Shown here: piece after piece, positions 19,378 through 29,546 of the stretch | Layout: the number at the start of each line of letters is the position of its first letter | Position numbering within the stretch: position 1 is the stretch's first letter | Source of the DNA: an uncultured Burkholderiales bacterium | GTDB lineage: Bacteria > Pseudomonadota > Gammaproteobacteria > Burkholderiales > Burkholderiaceae_C | Assembly: GCA_903822825.1 (NCBI GenBank) | Contig: CAIJQQ010000044.1 | Span: 1-64,000, forward strand | Reading direction: 5' to 3' | DNA length: 64,000 nucleotides | Notes under the pieces: generated by a model | Seen by the model: the letters and a program-made list of their open reading frames with translations, nothing else | Databases searched by the model: none | Told to the model about the DNA's origin: nothing | Program-made: the position numbers and the translations under genes

Positions 19378-20780
19378 TGAACGCATTGCCCATGTTCGGC
19401 TGGTTGCACATCGCACGCTTGGGGCTGGTCCAAGCTTGTATGGGGGCGATCGTGGTTGTGACCACATCGACGCTCAACCGCATCATGGTGGTGGAGTTGG
19501 CACTTCCCGCCATGCTTCCGGGTTTTTTGGTTGGCTTTCATTACCTCGTGCAAATGGTACGCCCCCGCATGGGGTTTGGCGCTGACCAAGGCAAGCGGTG
19601 TACGCCTTGGATGATCGGCGGCATGTCGGTTTTGGCCTTGGGGGGATTTTTGGCAAGCCTTGCCACGGGCTGGATGGCGACGGAGCTCAGTCATGGAATC
19701 GTTTTGTCGATTTTCGACTTCATGTTGATTGGGTTTGGCGTGAGTGCATGTGGCACCTCGTTGTTGGTCCTCATGTCCAAGCGCGTGGCCGAGACGCGAC
19801 GCGCGCCAGCGGCCACCGCCGTTTGGATGATGATGATCGTGGGATTCGCTGTGACAGCGATCACAGTGGGCAAGCTGTTAGACCCCTACACACCCGAGCG
19901 TTTGCTGGAGATCAGTGGCGGTCTCAGCTTGCTGGTGGTGGTGGTCTCATTTTTGTGTCTATGGAATTTAGAAGGGAATGTCAGATCTGCTGAATCAGCA
20001 GCTTGCGCTTTGTCCCCTTCGTTGGAAATGGCGGCAGTGGCCCATCAGGCGCCGCAAGAAAAGAAACAAGACTTCAAAAAAACCTTGCTCATGGTTTGGT
20101 CTGAGCCACAGGCCAAGGCGTTCACGGTTTTTGTTTTCCTGTCGATGTTGGCCTACAGCTCTCAAGACCTCATTCTGGAGCCCTTTGCAGGCGCTATGTT
20201 TGGCTTGACACCGGGAGAAACCACACAGTTGTCGGGCTTGCACCACAGTGGTGTTCTGTGTGGCATGTTGGCCGTTGCTTTTGCTGGAAGCGGCCGTGTG
20301 GCTGGACGTCTGGGATCGATCCAAAGTTGGATGGTCGGTGGTTGCTGGGTCTCTGGTTTGGCCATGCTGGGCTTGTGCATGGCAGCCGCCTATGGGCCAC
20401 CTTGGCCATTGAAGCCCAATGTCATGCTGCTGGGCATCGCCAATGGCAGTTTTTCGATTGCGGCCATTGCCACCATGATGCGTTTAGCGACTGCGGGTGG
20501 TGATCAGCACGCAGGCACCCGCATGGGTTTGTGGGGCGCATCGCAAGCCATTGCGTTTGGCTTGGGTGGCTTGCTTGGCACTGCAGCCAGTGACTTGGCC
20601 CACCATGTTTTGGCAGAGCAAGGCCGTGCTTATGCCTTCGTCTTTGGTTTTGAAACTGTCATGTTTGTTTTGGCAGCAGTCTGTGCCATTTGGGTAGGTC
20701 GTTGCGACCGCCAAGGTACAGAACTACCCCATGCCCCTTTGGTCGTTGGTCATCGAAAGGAATTGAGCCATGAGTACTGA
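19377..20780 (+). CDS. PucC-family protein linked to BchG/BchP
   Basis: A 467-residue, about 12-TM protein of the BCH2/PucC family, paralogous to LhaA at 2349. It retains MGAIVVVTTSTLNRIMVVEL, the loop RPRMGFGADQGKRCTPWMIGG and AYSSQDLILEPFAGAMFGL. The bchG-pucC/ORF428-bchP order is conserved in purple bacteria, where it is associated with pigment synthesis or delivery. I start at ATG 19377, which overlaps the bchG stop; the frame is open upstream but lies inside bchG. It overlaps bchP by 11 bp. Confidence 0.9.
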   Translation: MNALPMFGWLHIARLGLVQACMGAIVVVTTSTLNRIMVVELALPAMLPGFLVGFHYLVQMVRPRMGFGADQGKRCTPWMIGGMSVLALGGFLASLATGWMATELSHGIVLSIFDFMLIGFGVSACGTSLLVLMSKRVAETRRAPAATAVWMMMIVGFAVTAITVGKLLDPYTPERLLEISGGLSLLVVVVSFLCLWNLEGNVRSAESAACALSPSLEMAAVAHQAPQEKKQDFKKTLLMVWSEPQAKAFTVFVFLSMLAYSSQDLILEPFAGAMFGLTPGETTQLSGLHHSGVLCGMLAVAFAGSGRVAGRLGSIQSWMVGGCWVSGLAMLGLCMAAAYGPPWPLKPNVMLLGIANGSFSIAAIATMMRLATAGGDQHAGTRMGLWGASQAIAFGLGGLLGTAASDLAHHVLAEQGRAYAFVFGFETVMFVLAAVCAIWVGRCDRQGTELPHAPLVVGHRKELSHEY

Positions 20781-21981
20781 AACCTATGATGTTGTGGTGA
20801 TTGGTGGCGGACCTTCTGGGGCGACAGCTGCAGACGATCTCGCTGGCCGCGGTTGGCGTGTTTTGTTGCTGGACCGCCAAGGACGAACCAAGCCCTGCGG
20901 CGGCGCCATACCGCCGCGCTTGATCAAAGATTTTGAAATACCAGACCATTTGTTGGTGGCCAAAGCGCGTTGCGCAAGGATGATTTCACCCAAAGACAAC
21001 AAAGTCGATATACCCATCGAGAATGGTTTTGTCGGGATGGTCAACCGCGACGAATTTGATGAGTGGTTGCGAGAAAGAGCGCGATCGCATGGTGCCCAAC
21101 GCTTGCGAGGCACGTTCGAAAAACTGACCCGCGATGACGATGGTGTCGCACGCATTCATGTCATCTTGCAATCGACTTCCGTATCTCATGGGCATTCATC
21201 CCCACCTGAAATCAAGAGTATTCGAGCACGATTTGTGGTGGGTGCAGATGGTGCCAAGTCTGAGGTGGCTCGCCAAACCGTCAAAGGCGCAGAGCGTACC
21301 AAGTATGTGTTCGCGTACCACGAAATTGTGCGAGCACCAACGCAGCAGGCCGATTACGATGCCGATCGGTGCGATGTCTACTACCGCGGGGCTTTGTCAC
21401 CTGATTTTTACGGTTGGGTATTTCCCCATGGCGACACCATGAGCATTGGCACGGGCAGCGCAGACAAAGGTTTTTCTTTGAGAAGTGCCGTGGCCAGGTT
21501 GCGCGAGACTGCCGGCTTGGACAACGCTGAAACTTTGCGGCGCGAGGGCGCACCCATACCCATGAAGCCATTGCCCCATTGGGACAATGGCAAAGATGTC
21601 GTCCTGGCGGGTGATGCAGCAGGTGTTGTCGCGCCGGCTTCTGGCGAGGGTATTTATTACGCGATGGCGTGCGGTCGGATGGCGGCCGATGCGGTTGAAC
21701 AAGCCTTGAAAACTGGCAAAGCCTCATGCCTGAAGCAAGCCCGTAAAACATTCATGCGACAGCACGGAACCGTGTTTTGGGTGCTTGGCATCATGCAGTA
21801 TTTTTGGTATCAAAGTGACAAGCGGCGTGAAAAATTTGTCACCATTTGCGAAGACAAGGATGTGCAGCAACTCACGTTTGAGTCCTACATGAACAAAGTG
21901 CTGGTGAGGAAAAAACCCATGGCGCATGTGCGCATATTTTTCAAAGACATGGCACATCTTTTTGGCATGGTTAAAACATGA
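20770..21981 (+). CDS. bchP: Geranylgeranyl diphosphate/bacteriochlorophyll reductase
   Basis: A 403-residue flavoprotein that reduces three double bonds of the geranylgeranyl tail to phytyl. It shows the FAD-binding motif VVIGGGPSGATAADDLAGRG near the N-terminus followed by KPCGGAIPPR, and the second nucleotide motif DVVLAGDAAGVVAPASGEG. Normal length. It overlaps the upstream PucC-like gene by 11 bp and tspO by 4 bp, so the four genes from bchG form one compact unit. Confidence 0.96.
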   Translation: MSTETYDVVVIGGGPSGATAADDLAGRGWRVLLLDRQGRTKPCGGAIPPRLIKDFEIPDHLLVAKARCARMISPKDNKVDIPIENGFVGMVNRDEFDEWLRERARSHGAQRLRGTFEKLTRDDDGVARIHVILQSTSVSHGHSSPPEIKSIRARFVVGADGAKSEVARQTVKGAERTKYVFAYHEIVRAPTQQADYDADRCDVYYRGALSPDFYGWVFPHGDTMSIGTGSADKGFSLRSAVARLRETAGLDNAETLRREGAPIPMKPLPHWDNGKDVVLAGDAAGVVAPASGEGIYYAMACGRMAADAVEQALKTGKASCLKQARKTFMRQHGTVFWVLGIMQYFWYQSDKRREKFVTICEDKDVQQLTFESYMNKVLVRKKPMAHVRIFFKDMAHLFGMVKT

Positions 21982-22466
21982 CCCTGAACCATCGATTTGT
22001 CGGATTGGCGATAGCTTTCGGATGCACTTCATTGGTGCTTTCGATTGGTGCTTCTCTGACAGATTTGGGGCCGTGGTACCAAGCATTGAAACAGCCGTCA
22101 TGGAAACCACCAGATGCTGCCTTTGGCATCATCTGGTCGACGATTTTTACTTTATGTGCCTTCAGCGGTTGGGGTGCGTGGCAAGCTTCCAAAACCAGCA
22201 CTCAAAAGTTGCGCATCGCATTTTTATTTGCACTCAATGGGCTGCTGAACATTCTTTGGAGTTTCTTGTATTTCAACCAGCAGCGGCCTGATTGGGCCAT
22301 GATGGAGTTGTATTTCCTGTGGGGATCTGTCCTTGTGCTGATGATGATCGGCTTGTGGCGCTTGTCAAAGCTTTCCAGTGTGATGTTGTTACCGTACCTG
22401 GTGTGGGTGACCGCAGCGGGTTTCTTGAATGCGGCCACGATTGAACTCAATGGCCCATTTTCCTAG
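21978..22466 (+). CDS. tspO: TspO/MBR-family tryptophan-rich sensory protein
   Basis: A 162-residue five-TM protein. It has the family signatures LGPWYQALKQPSWKPPDAAFGIIW and LNGLLNILWSFLYF, and the C-terminal PYLVWVTAAGFLNAATIELN. In Rhodobacter, TspO (CrtK) lies in the photosynthesis cluster and, acting in the outer membrane, modulates photosynthesis gene expression in response to oxygen, probably through porphyrins. Here it is the fourth gene of the bchG unit (ATGA overlap with bchP). Confidence 0.95.
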   Translation: MTLNHRFVGLAIAFGCTSLVLSIGASLTDLGPWYQALKQPSWKPPDAAFGIIWSTIFTLCAFSGWGAWQASKTSTQKLRIAFLFALNGLLNILWSFLYFNQQRPDWAMMELYFLWGSVLVLMMIGLWRLSKLSSVMLLPYLVWVTAAGFLNAATIELNGPFS

Positions 22467-22567
22467 CCTCGCAGTGACCCACATGGCTGGATAAGTTTTT
22501 GGCAGGGCACGCTAATGGCACGCCTGGATGAGCCGAGTTTTAAGCAATGCAGAGTTAAACTGTACCG

Positions 22568-24316
22568 ATGACATCGTCTTCCAAATCGCTTTCTGGATTG
22601 CTTCCGTTTATTCGTCCCTACCGTCTGCAGGTCTTACTTGCGGGGTTTTTTTTATTGCTTGCAGCAGCCACAACCCTGGCATTTCCATTGGCCTTGAAGG
22701 TGTTGATTGATCAAGGCTTGGTCGCAACGGCGGGCTCAGATGCATTGGCTCAAAAGTTCATTGAGTTGTTTCTGGTTGCTGCTGCACTGGCATTTTTTTC
22801 CGCAGGCCGTTTTTATACAGTCACTTGGTTGGGTGAAAAAATCACGACAGATGTGAAGAACAAGGTCTACGCTCACGTGCTAGAGCAAAGCCCCACTTTT
22901 TTTGAAACGACCCAATCTGGCGAAGTGTTGTCCCGCTTGAGCAGCGATACGACCTTGGTTCAAACCGTGGTGGGCTCATCTTTGTCGATGGGCTTGCGAA
23001 ATTTGGTGATGGGTTTGGGTGCTGTGGGCATGTTGGTCTGGTCCAATCCATTGTTGATGTTGCAAGTGATCGGTGTCTTGATTGTGGTTGTCTTCCCCAG
23101 CGTGTATCTGGGGCGCAAAGTCAGACGCTTGTCTCGGGCCAGTCAAGACAGGGTGGCCGATTCAAGCGCCATTGCGTCTGAGGTTCTTAACGCCATTTCA
23201 GTGGTTCAAAGTTACACGGCAGAAAAACGGGAGGCGGACCGTTTCATGGCATCGACGGCCCAAGCTTTGGGCACTGCTTTGCGCCGCACGCGCGCACGCT
23301 CATTCTTGGTGGGCTTCATCATTTTGGCATCCAGCGCTGCATTGTTGTGGGGTTTGTATTTGGGGACCCTTTCAGTGCGTGCAGGCCATACCACTGCAGG
23401 GGAGTTGGGACAAACCATCGTTTATGTGATTTTGTTGGCCAGTGCTTTTGCCGTGTTGGGAGAGGTCTATGGCGATGTGCTGCGCGCGGCTGGTGCGACT
23501 GAGCGTTTGATGGAGTTGTTGCACACACGTTCCGATGTGCGCTCGCCCACGCATCCGCAGCAAGCACCGTGGCCAGAGAACGGGTCCAGTTTGGTGCTGC
23601 GTGGTGTGAACTTCAATTACCCCTCTCGCCCCACGCAGCAGGCTTTGAATGGCTTGACTGGTGAAGTGCGCGCTGGCCAAACCGTGGCGATTGTGGGGCC
23701 CAGCGGTGCTGGAAAAACGACCTTGTTTTCTTTGTTGATGCGTTTTTATGCGCCACAACAGGGGGAGGTTTTGTTAGACGGTGTGCCGATTGATCAAATG
23801 GATTTGCACGCTTTGCGTCAGCGCATCGGCGTGGTGCCTCAAGAGGCGGTTGTGTTTTCTGGCACGGTGTTGGAAAACATTCGGTATGGCAAACCTGATG
23901 CCACACAGGCCGAGGTCATGGCGGCTGCTCAAGCGGCTTTTGCGCAAGAATTTATTGCCGAATTACCGCAGGGCTACGACACCTATTTGGGGGATCGTGG
24001 TGTTCGTTTGTCTGGGGGCCAGCGCCAACGCATTGCCATTGCCAGAGCCATTTTGAAGAACCCTCCTCTTTTGTTGCTGGACGAGGCCACCAGCGCGTTG
24101 GACGCCAACAGCGAGCGCATGGTGCAAGCGGCTTTAGAAACAGCCATGAAAGGACGTACCACTTTGGTGATTGCCCACCGCTTGGCCACTGTTCAACGTG
24201 CAGATTGCATTTGGGTGCTGGACAAAGGGCAATTGGTGGAGCAGGGCACGCACTCGGAGCTCATTGCACGTGCTGGCCTGTACGCCAGCTTGGCCGCTTT
24301 GCAGTTTGCTGGATAA
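22568..24316 (+). CDS. ABC exporter half-transporter, substrate unknown
   Basis: A 582-residue MsbA/multidrug-type exporter with an N-terminal six-TM domain (residues ~20-320) fused to an ATPase domain. It shows Walker A GPSGAGKTTL, the signature LSGGQRQRIAIARAIL, Walker B LLLLDEATSALD and the H-loop VIAHRLATV. Such proteins work as dimers, usually exporting lipids, hydrophobic compounds or peptides. It lies 101 bp after tspO and 32 bp before bciA, so it is inside the pigment cluster. Export of a tetrapyrrole or lipid is only inferred from position. Confidence 0.9.
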   Translation: MTSSSKSLSGLLPFIRPYRLQVLLAGFFLLLAAATTLAFPLALKVLIDQGLVATAGSDALAQKFIELFLVAAALAFFSAGRFYTVTWLGEKITTDVKNKVYAHVLEQSPTFFETTQSGEVLSRLSSDTTLVQTVVGSSLSMGLRNLVMGLGAVGMLVWSNPLLMLQVIGVLIVVVFPSVYLGRKVRRLSRASQDRVADSSAIASEVLNAISVVQSYTAEKREADRFMASTAQALGTALRRTRARSFLVGFIILASSAALLWGLYLGTLSVRAGHTTAGELGQTIVYVILLASAFAVLGEVYGDVLRAAGATERLMELLHTRSDVRSPTHPQQAPWPENGSSLVLRGVNFNYPSRPTQQALNGLTGEVRAGQTVAIVGPSGAGKTTLFSLLMRFYAPQQGEVLLDGVPIDQMDLHALRQRIGVVPQEAVVFSGTVLENIRYGKPDATQAEVMAAAQAAFAQEFIAELPQGYDTYLGDRGVRLSGGQRQRIAIARAILKNPPLLLLDEATSALDANSERMVQAALETAMKGRTTLVIAHRLATVQRADCIWVLDKGQLVEQGTHSELIARAGLYASLAALQFAG

Positions 24317-24348
24317 AATTTTTATCGACGCTGAGACGAGACCGCACT

Positions 24349-25377
24349 GTGGAATCGACTGAATACTCCTCGAAATGGACAGCCGGACCTTCACGGCGAG
24401 TGCTCTTGCTTGGCGCTACGGGCACGATCGGTTTGGCGACGGCCAAAGCACTGATCCAGCGGGGTCACGATGTGGTCTGTTTTTTGCGCCCCCGTCAAGG
24501 CGCAATGCGTGAGGCCTCAGAAAACCTGAAGTTGCCGGCTTTAAAGGGTGCAACGATTCGTTATGGTGACCCCACCGATGCGGCATCTTTAATGCGGGAT
24601 GGTTTTGCCAACGAGCATTTTGATGTCTTGGTTTCATGCATGGCCTCAAGAACCGGTAGCCCCCGGGATGCTTGGCGTGTGGATCACCAAGCCCATGTTG
24701 ATGCACTTGAAAAGGCTCAAGCCGCTGGCGTTCAACACTTCGTTTTGCTTTCAGCGATTTGCGTACAAAAACCATTGCTGGCCTTTCAGAACGCCAAGCT
24801 CGCTTTTGAAAAGGCTTTGATCGAGTCAGGATTGACCTATTCCATCGTGCGTCCGACAGCCTTCTTCAAGTCTTTGTCTGGCCAATTGGAACGGGTGAAA
24901 AAAGGAAAACCCTTCTTGATTTTTGGTGATGGCCAGCTGACCGCTTGCAAGCCCATCAGTGACCAAGATTTAGGCGACTTCATTGCCGGTTGTCTGCATG
25001 AACAAAGTCGGCACAACCAAATCTTGCCGATTGGTGGCCCCGGCCCTGCCATTACCCCGCGTCAGCAAGGCGAGTACCTGTTTCAACTGCTGGAAAAAGA
25101 ACCCCGATTTAAGAGCGTTCCTGTCGGATTTCTAGACGTCATCATTGGCGTTTTAAATGCGATTGGCAAACTTGTTCCAGCGGCTGCAGACAAAGCGGAA
25201 CTGGCCCGCATTGGACGTTACTACGCGACGGAGTCCATGCTGGTGTGGGATGCCGATTCGAATCGATACGATGCCGAACTTACGCCTTCGCATGGGACAC
25301 AAACTTTATTTGAGGCGTACGACATGTGGGGGAGCGGCCAAGCTGCGCCAGACCGAGGCGAGCACGCCGTTTTTTAA
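24349..25377 (+). CDS. bciA: Divinyl (proto)chlorophyllide 8-vinyl reductase, BciA type
   Basis: A 342-residue atypical SDR using NADPH to reduce the C8 vinyl group. It has the Rossmann motif LLLGATGTIGLATAKALIQR, then a GDPTDAASL segment, DVLVSCMASRTGSPRDAW, YSIVRPTAFFKSLSGQ and FGDGQLTACKPISDQDLGDF, all typical of BciA rather than of the ferredoxin-dependent BciB. GTG 24349 is the likely start since upstream frame would run into the ABC gene; this start is not certain. It ends 19 bp from the convergent por stop. Confidence 0.92.
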   Translation: MESTEYSSKWTAGPSRRVLLLGATGTIGLATAKALIQRGHDVVCFLRPRQGAMREASENLKLPALKGATIRYGDPTDAASLMRDGFANEHFDVLVSCMASRTGSPRDAWRVDHQAHVDALEKAQAAGVQHFVLLSAICVQKPLLAFQNAKLAFEKALIESGLTYSIVRPTAFFKSLSGQLERVKKGKPFLIFGDGQLTACKPISDQDLGDFIAGCLHEQSRHNQILPIGGPGPAITPRQQGEYLFQLLEKEPRFKSVPVGFLDVIIGVLNAIGKLVPAAADKAELARIGRYYATESMLVWDADSNRYDAELTPSHGTQTLFEAYDMWGSGQAAPDRGEHAVF

Positions 25378-25396
25378 GTCGGCCCAGTGCATCGGG

Positions 25397-26407
<1,011 letters not shown>

Positions 26408-26451
26408 TCAATTCGATGAGCGAGATCAATCCAAAAACCCATCAGCTTTGG

Positions 26452-27567
26452 TCAAACTGTGCGCTGCATTCTTTGGTCTCGGGAGTAACGATGCACCGCC
26501 TCGACCAACACAGCGACATTGTCGGGTGGGGTGAACTGGCTGATGCCATGGCCCAGGTTAAAAATGTGCGTGGGGCCAGAGGTCTTGGGGTCTGTATGAG
26601 GTGTTCCAAAGGCATCCAGAACTTTGTGCACCTCTTGTTCAATGGCAGAGGCCGGGGCAAACAACACATTCGGGTCTAAATTGCCCTGCAGCGCCTTGCC
26701 AGCTTGACCGGCCAAGCCGCCGACTGCTTGACGTGCCTTCGCCAGATTGACGGTCCAATCAATGCCCAAGACCTCGCAGTCCAGGGTGTTCATGTCATCG
26801 AGCCACAAACCACCACCTTTGGTGAACACAATGCGGGGAATGGTCTGGCCTTGATGGCTTCGAATCAGTTGGTCGAGCACGCGTTTTGTATAGGCCAAGC
26901 TGTAATTTTGAAATGCGCCATCTGCCAGCACGCCGCCCCAGCTGTCAAACACCATCACGGCTTGCGCACCTGCTTGGATCTGTGTGTTCAAGTAAAGCGC
27001 GACCGCATCGGCATTTATCTCCAATATGCGGTGCATCAGGTCGGGTCGGCTGTACATCAGACTTTTGACATGGCGGTAGTCGTCTGAGCCCGCGCCCTCG
27101 ACCATGTAGCAGGCCAATGTCCAAGGGCTGCCAGAAAAGCCAATCAAAGGCACACGACCATTCAAGGCTTGGCGAATCGAGGTGACGGCATCAAAAACAT
27201 AACGCAGCTTGTTCATGTCGGGCACAGCCAACCCGGCGACAGCGCCTTCATCGCGGACGTTTTTGGCAAATCGCGGCCCTTCGCCTTGTTCAAAGCTCAA
27301 ACCCAAGCCCATGGCATCGGGCACGGTCAAGATGTCACTGAACAAAATGGCGGCGTCCAGTGGGTAGCGATCGAGGGGCTGCAAGGTCACTTCGGTGGCG
27401 AAGTCGACATTGGTGGCCAGTCCCATGAAACTGCCTGCCTTGGCGCGCGTGGCGCAGTATTCAGGCAAGTAGCGTCCGGCTTGCCGCATCAGCCACACGG
27501 GCGTGTGTTCCGTGGCTTGACGCATGCAGGCCTGCAAGAAGGTGTTGTTTTGAAGAGGGGCGAACAT
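26452..27567 (-). CDS. hemE: Uroporphyrinogen III decarboxylase
   Basis: A 371-residue cytosolic enzyme that removes four carboxyl groups from uroporphyrinogen III to give coproporphyrinogen III. The family signature [16 protein letters not shown] is at ~22-37, [16 protein letters not shown] contains the catalytic Asp, and [16 protein letters not shown] is intact. The length is slightly above the usual ~355. It starts 12 bp after hemC and precedes por, so core tetrapyrrole synthesis and the light-dependent reductase share a transcript by position. Confidence 0.97.
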   Translation of the reverse strand: MFAPLQNNTFLQACMRQATEHTPVWLMRQAGRYLPEYCATRAKAGSFMGLATNVDFATEVTLQPLDRYPLDAAILFSDILTVPDAMGLGLSFEQGEGPRFAKNVRDEGAVAGLAVPDMNKLRYVFDAVTSIRQALNGRVPLIGFSGSPWTLACYMVEGAGSDDYRHVKSLMYSRPDLMHRILEINADAVALYLNTQIQAGAQAVMVFDSWGGVLADGAFQNYSLAYTKRVLDQLIRSHQGQTIPRIVFTKGGGLWLDDMNTLDCEVLGIDWTVNLAKARQAVGGLAGQAGKALQGNLDPNVLFAPASAIEQEVHKVLDAFGTPHTDPKTSGPTHIFNLGHGISQFTPPDNVAVLVEAVHRYSRDQRMQRTV

Positions 27568-27579
27568 GCGTTTTGAAAA

Positions 27580-28545
27580 TTAAAGGGTTTGGGCGTTGGG
27601 CGATGCGCTGGGTAGCTGGCTTGGAACCGCCCCTTGCGCGATCAATTTGTGAGCGACAGATTCACCCAAGGCGCTGGCCACCGCGAGCGCGTCTGGGGCT
27701 GCTAAATCAATGCTTGTTTGGTCATGGGCATGAATCAAGGCTACGCCGGGTTTGAGATGATCTCCCCAAGCTGCATAAATGGTCAATGTGCCCTCTTGAA
27801 TGGTCGCGTGCGCGGCCAAAGGCATGGAACAACTGCCTCCCATGGCGCGGCTGACGCCACGCTCTGCATAGACCGCAGCGGCAGTGGTGATGTCGTTCAA
27901 GCTCGCTAAGGTTTGCACCAAGTCCATGCGGTCTGCACTGATTTCGATGCCAATGGCGCCTTGACCTGCAGCGGGGATCATTTGCTCAAGATCAAAGATG
28001 TGTCTGATCTGGTCTTTCAATCCGAGTCTTTTCAAGCCAGCAGATGCAAGGACGATGCCCGCGTATTGGCCCTCTTTCAGTTTCTTTAGCCTGGTATCCA
28101 GGTTCCCGCGCAGCGGCTCTATCTGCAAATCAGGGCGCAACGCTTTCAACAAGACGGTTCTTCTCAGGCTCGATGTGCCCACCACCGCGCCTTGGGGCAG
28201 GCTGTCCAGGCTGTCAAATTGCGGAGACACCCATGCGTCTCGCGGGTCTTCGCGCGACAAGATGCAGGCGAGATGAAAGCCTTGCGGCAAGTCCATCGGT
28301 ACATCTTTGAGTGAGTGCACGGCAATGTGTGCTGTTCCGTTGGCAAGCGCAACCTCCAACTCTTTGATGAACAAGCCTTTGCCCCCAATTTGGCTCAGCG
28401 GCTGGTCAAGAATTTGGTCACCCAGGGTGGTCATGCCCATCAGCGATACCGAATGCCCGTTGGCTTCCAAGAGCTGTTTGACGTGATTGGCTTGCCACAA
28501 AGCAAGGCGGCTTTCGCGCGTGGCAATGGTCAGATGTTCTGTCAT
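27580..28545 (-). CDS. hemC: Hydroxymethylbilane synthase (porphobilinogen deaminase)
   Basis: A 321-residue enzyme polymerising four porphobilinogens on a dipyrromethane cofactor. It has IATRESRLALWQANHVK near the N-terminus, the arginine-rich substrate region GTSSLRRTVLLKALRPDL, and the cofactor cysteine in MGGSCSMPLAAHA. It is the first gene of the - strand unit hemC-hemE-por. In many relatives hemC and hemE are not next to each other, so this pairing probably reflects recruitment to the pigment cluster. Confidence 0.96.
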   Translation of the reverse strand: MTEHLTIATRESRLALWQANHVKQLLEANGHSVSLMGMTTLGDQILDQPLSQIGGKGLFIKELEVALANGTAHIAVHSLKDVPMDLPQGFHLACILSREDPRDAWVSPQFDSLDSLPQGAVVGTSSLRRTVLLKALRPDLQIEPLRGNLDTRLKKLKEGQYAGIVLASAGLKRLGLKDQIRHIFDLEQMIPAAGQGAIGIEISADRMDLVQTLASLNDITTAAAVYAERGVSRAMGGSCSMPLAAHATIQEGTLTIYAAWGDHLKPGVALIHAHDQTSIDLAAPDALAVASALGESVAHKLIAQGAVPSQLPSASPNAQTL

Positions 28546-28931
28546 GAAAGTGTTGGGCTAATTCTTGGGTTTAATCAATCGGCGAATGTGCTGTTTCTTC
28601 GCTTGTCGGATCCATCACGAAGGGCCATGTTGGGCCCGATGGAGCAAGGTGGCTTAAAAGGCGTTCAGGGTTCAACGTTGACTCGCATGCCGTCGAAGTT
28701 TTTATTGAATGGCAGACCCCTCAGTCGATTGGAAGATATCAGATTTAATGACACTTTCATGCAGGACAAACACTGATGCGAATGGACTGAATCATATTCA
28801 GCAACCCATCATGGCCTGTGTGCGTTCTTGAAACCACTGTGGATGCTTGGTTTTTAGGGTAATTCACAATGGTCAGATAACATCAAAGGACATTTAATGA
28901 GTTCATTTTGAAAGTTCATGATTTAAATCAT
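28546..28931. other. Non-coding divergent gap between hemC and ccmA
   Basis: About 386 bp lie between two divergent operons. I see no convincing gene. The ccmA-proximal part carries a ribosome-site-like AAAGGA (28886-28891) in front of an ATG (28897) that is followed by only three sense codons and a TGA. No PpsR-type site was found by eye here. Confidence 0.6.
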
Positions 28932-29546
28932 ATGTTGTCAGTGATGGATCTCTCTTGTCACCGAGGGGACCGCAGCCTGTATTCGGGCGTTGGTTTTCAG
29001 TTGAGAGCGGGAAATTGCTTGCATCTTCAGGGTAGCAACGGCGCAGGTAAAACCAGTTTGCTGCGCCAAGTCAGTGGTTTGTCGCCGGTGTCTGAAGGCG
29101 AAGTTTCTTGGTGCGGGAAACCCATAAAAGACAATGAATATTTTTGTGCCGAGCGCATTTACTTGGGACATGATCTGGCCATGAAAGAGGATCTGTCGGC
29201 CATGGAAAACTTGAAAATGGATGCCGCGATAGCGGGGCAATCTGTCCATCCAGACAAGGTCTTCAGCGCTTTGAAGCGCTTGGGGCTGAAAGGTCGAGAG
29301 CATCTCCCGTTGCGGGTCTTGTCGCAAGGTCAAAAACGCCGGGCCGCATTGGCAAAACTGCTGACCCGTCGTGCAGCTTTATGGATTCTGGATGAACCTG
29401 TGGTGGCGCTCGATGTGCCATCACAAACAGCCATCACCCAAATACTCATAGCACATTTGGACGAGGGCGGTATGGTGTTGTTCACAAGCCATCAGCACCT
29501 GCCCCTGCCCAGCACCTCTATTGCTTCTTACAGGTTGCTGGGATGA
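28932..29546 (+). CDS. ccmA: Heme exporter ATP-binding protein CcmA
   Basis: A ~204-residue ATPase of the CcmABCD complex that releases holo-CcmE during cytochrome c maturation. It shows Walker A GSNGAGKTSLLR, the CcmA-type signature LSQGQKRRAALAKLL and Walker B LWILDEPVVALD. The start is uncertain: ATG 28932 gives the family length but has no ribosome site, TTG 28908 is in frame upstream, and the only good ribosome site drives a four-codon ORF at 28897. It overlaps ccmB by 4 bp. Confidence 0.93.
   Translation: MLSVMDLSCHRGDRSLYSGVGFQLRAGNCLHLQGSNGAGKTSLLRQVSGLSPVSEGEVSWCGKPIKDNEYFCAERIYLGHDLAMKEDLSAMENLKMDAAIAGQSVHPDKVFSALKRLGLKGREHLPLRVLSQGQKRRAALAKLLTRRAALWILDEPVVALDVPSQTAITQILIAHLDEGGMVLFTSHQHLPLPSTSIASYRLLG

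Noticed and set aside
28688..28776. 29-codon frame in the hemC-ccmA gap
   Set aside because: No ribosome site and no recognisable sequence; likely chance.
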